In this document: positions 6,507 through 7,567 of the stretch, piece by piece
Position numbering within the stretch: position 1 is the first letter of the stretch
Layout: each line of letters starts with the position of its first letter
NCBI GenBank assembly: GCA_017424665.1
Contig: JAFOYK010000146.1
Coordinates: forward strand, 1 to 7,567
Source: Oscillospiraceae bacterium
GTDB taxonomy: Bacteria; Bacillota; Clostridia; Oscillospirales; Ruminococcaceae
Length of the DNA stretch: 7,567 nt
Direction: 5' to 3'
Notes under the pieces: generated by a model
Databases searched by the model: none
The model's input: the letters and a program-made list of their open reading frames with translations, nothing else
Told to the model about the DNA's origin: nothing
Translations under genes and position numbers: made by a program

Positions 6507-6535
6507 ATTATAGACCCAAAAAATGAAAAAGTCAA
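6507..6535 (-). promoter_or_regulatory. Promoter of the GNAT gene
   Basis: On the minus strand TTGACT (6530-6535) and TATAAT (6507-6512) are separated by 17 bp, one mismatch from the sigma-A consensus. The start would be near 6500, about 30 nt before the ATG. This promoter lies back to back with that of valS, with 13 bp between the two -35 boxes. Confidence 0.8.
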
Positions 6536-6548
6536 TATGAATTATATC

Positions 6549-6577
6549 TTGACAATAAATTTAAGGGGTGTTATAAT
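6549..6577 (+). promoter_or_regulatory. Consensus promoter of the valS T-box operon
   Basis: TTGACA (6549-6554) and TATAAT (6572-6577) with a 17-bp spacer match the sigma-A consensus perfectly. Transcription should start near 6584-6586, directly ahead of the T-box leader. A strong constitutive promoter with control by attenuation downstream is usual for T-box genes. Confidence 0.88.
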
Positions 6578-6584
6578 CCTTATG

Positions 6585-6880
6585 TTATCTAAAAGGCAAT
6601 GATGGAGAGTGCGCTTTGCAAAGCCGTTTTTTATCAGAGAACCGGCGGTTGGTGCGAGCCGGAAACGGTTGCTTTGCGTTGTAGCTCCGGAGCCGAAGGG
6701 AAGAAAACCGAAAGGCGATTAGAACCCTTCCGCGAAAGCTGCGTAAGTGCTTTTGGGAATTTTATCCGTTTTCCCGTTGAGCGGCGTTTTGCAATAGCAA
6801 ACGCAATTTGAGTGGTACCGCGGGTCTGTTTTTTGAATTACAGCTCGTCTCAAAGATTTTTCTTTGGGACGAGTTTTTTT
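6585..6880 (+). promoter_or_regulatory. T-box riboswitch (valine type) controlling valS
   Basis: The leader senses uncharged tRNA-Val and lets transcription continue into valS. The signature GAGTGGTACCGCGGG (6810-6824) is the T-box sequence; its TGGT (6813-6816) would pair with the ACCA end of tRNA-Val. Stem I starts near GATGGAGAG (6601-6609). Its base can pair GGAG (6604-6607) with CTCC (6685-6688), and the middle pairs GCAAAGC (6618-6624) with GCTTTGC (6671-6677). The apex pairs CCGGC (6642-6646) with GCCGG (6658-6662). GTT (6678-6680) and GTA (6681-6683), both Val codons, lie on the 3' side at the specifier position. Stem II is suggested by GAAGGG (6695-6700)/CCCTTC (6725-6730) and stem III by GCGTTT (6784-6789)/AAACGC (6799-6804). 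The antiterminator can pair TTTGAG (6807-6812) with CTCAAA (6849-6854), excluding the terminator. Confidence 0.92.
6844..6880 (+). terminator. T-box leader terminator
   Basis: CTCGTCTCAAAG (6844-6855) pairs with CTTTGGGACGAG (6862-6873) over 12 bp with one G-U pair and a 6-nt loop, followed by seven T's. Its left arm overlaps the bases needed for the antiterminator, so the two folds exclude each other. Uncharged tRNA-Val should favour the antiterminator. Confidence 0.92.
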
Positions 6881-6933
6881 ATTTTTCCCAAAGCCCAAAA
6901 ACGGAAATTTTTTAAAGAAAGAGGAACGCAAAA

Positions 6934-7567
6934 ATGCGCAAAGAACTCGACAAAACCTATGATCCTGCGCAAGTTGAAAAACGCACCTATCAGTTCTGGC
7001 TTGATGGCGGCTATTTCCACGCAGAAGTTAACCCTGAAAAGAAACCTTTCACTATCGTAATTCCTCCGCCCAACATCACCGGTAAACTCCATATGGGCCA
7101 TGCTCTCGATAACACCATCCAGGATATTCTCATCCGTATGAAGAGAATGCAGGGCTATGAAGCTCTCTGGATGCCCGGCACCGACCACGCTTCCATCGCA
7201 ACCGAAGTTAAAATCGTTGAAAACATGAGAGCCGAAGGAATCACCAAAGACGATGTCGGCCGCGACGGTTTCCTTGAAAGAGCTTGGGACTGGAAGAAAA
7301 ACTACGGCGGAACCATTGTTAAACAGCTTAAAACCCTCGGCTGCTCCTGCGACTGGGAACGCGAAAGATTCACCCTTGACGAAGGCTGTTCCAAAGCAGT
7401 CCGCAAAGTTTTCGGCGAACTTTATAACAAAGGCCTTATCTACCGCGGTGAAAGAATCATCAACTGGTGCCCCGAATGCGGAACCTCCATTTCCGATGCA
7501 GAAGTTGAATATGAAGATCAGGCAGGACATTTCTGGCATCTTCGCTATCCGCTTACCGATGGAAGCG
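6934..7567 (+). CDS. valS: Valine--tRNA ligase, N-terminal part
   Basis: The enzyme charges tRNA-Val with valine in the cytoplasm. Only the first 211 codons are in the window; the frame runs off the right edge, out of a usual ~880 aa. [11 protein letters not shown] is followed by [15 protein letters not shown]. The class I signature is [15 protein letters not shown], with HMGH at 53-56. Next come [17 protein letters not shown], a ValRS-type block with Ser where many homologues have Gly, and [51 protein letters not shown] marks the entry to the editing domain region. The ATG at 6934 has GAGG (6921-6924) 9 nt upstream and lies 54 nt after the leader terminator. The T-box with Val specifier codons and a TGGT for tRNA-Val supports valine over isoleucine or leucine independently. 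Confidence 0.96.
   Translation, partial: MRKELDKTYDPAQVEKRTYQFWLDGGYFHAEVNPEKKPFTIVIPPPNITGKLHMGHALDNTIQDILIRMKRMQGYEALWMPGTDHASIATEVKIVENMRAEGITKDDVGRDGFLERAWDWKKNYGGTIVKQLKTLGCSCDWERERFTLDEGCSKAVRKVFGELYNKGLIYRGERIINWCPECGTSISDAEVEYEDQAGHFWHLRYPLTDGS

Noticed and set aside
6599..6811. A 70-codon plus-strand open frame inside the valS leader, possible leader peptide
   Set aside because: The stretch is accounted for by T-box stems I to III. The frame has no ribosome binding site of its own, and T-box control does not need a leader peptide.

Overview
The window looks like chromosomal DNA from a gut-type Clostridia bacterium (Bacillota). An Oscillospirales-like lineage would fit, but that is an inference. 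The reasons are pyruvate,phosphate dikinase, the Gram-positive glmU-prs gene order, strong GGAGG ribosome binding sites, sigma-A-type promoters and a T-box riboswitch ahead of a tRNA-ligase gene. Most of it is core metabolism. The only obvious accessory DNA is one small IS200-type insertion sequence.

Layout: (1) 1-2644, minus strand: ppdK, a complete pyruvate,phosphate dikinase of 875 aa. (2) 2645-2893: divergent intergenic region with an extended -10 promoter for ppdK and a well-formed promoter for glmU that is overlapped by a perfect 8-bp inverted repeat. (3) 2894-5190, plus strand: a glmU-like gene and prs, 44 nt apart and probably co-transcribed, ending at a strong terminator that can work in both directions. 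The GlmU-like protein keeps the acetyltransferase active site but has lost the recognisable nucleotidyltransferase motifs. (4) About 5259-5975: an IS200/IS605-family element carrying only tnpA (HUH/Y1 transposase), with subterminal hairpins, a hairpin that buries the tnpA ribosome binding site, and a terminator facing inward from the right. (5) 5984-6469, minus strand: a GNAT N-acetyltransferase of unknown substrate with a near-consensus promoter. (6) 6549-7567, plus strand: promoter, T-box leader with Val codons at the specifier position, leader terminator, and the first 211 codons of valS, which runs off the window.

How the parts relate: ppdK interconverts pyruvate and phosphoenolpyruvate. 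GlmU-like supplies the acetylation step toward UDP-GlcNAc, and prs makes PRPP for nucleotide, His and Trp synthesis. valS is controlled by uncharged tRNA-Val. The IS sits between two convergent genes (prs and the GNAT gene), where it breaks no reading frame. I found no CRISPR array, toxin-antitoxin pair, phage gene or defence system, and no convincing undescribed multi-gene system. The most interesting points are the degenerate GlmU N-domain and the RNA-level architecture of the IS.
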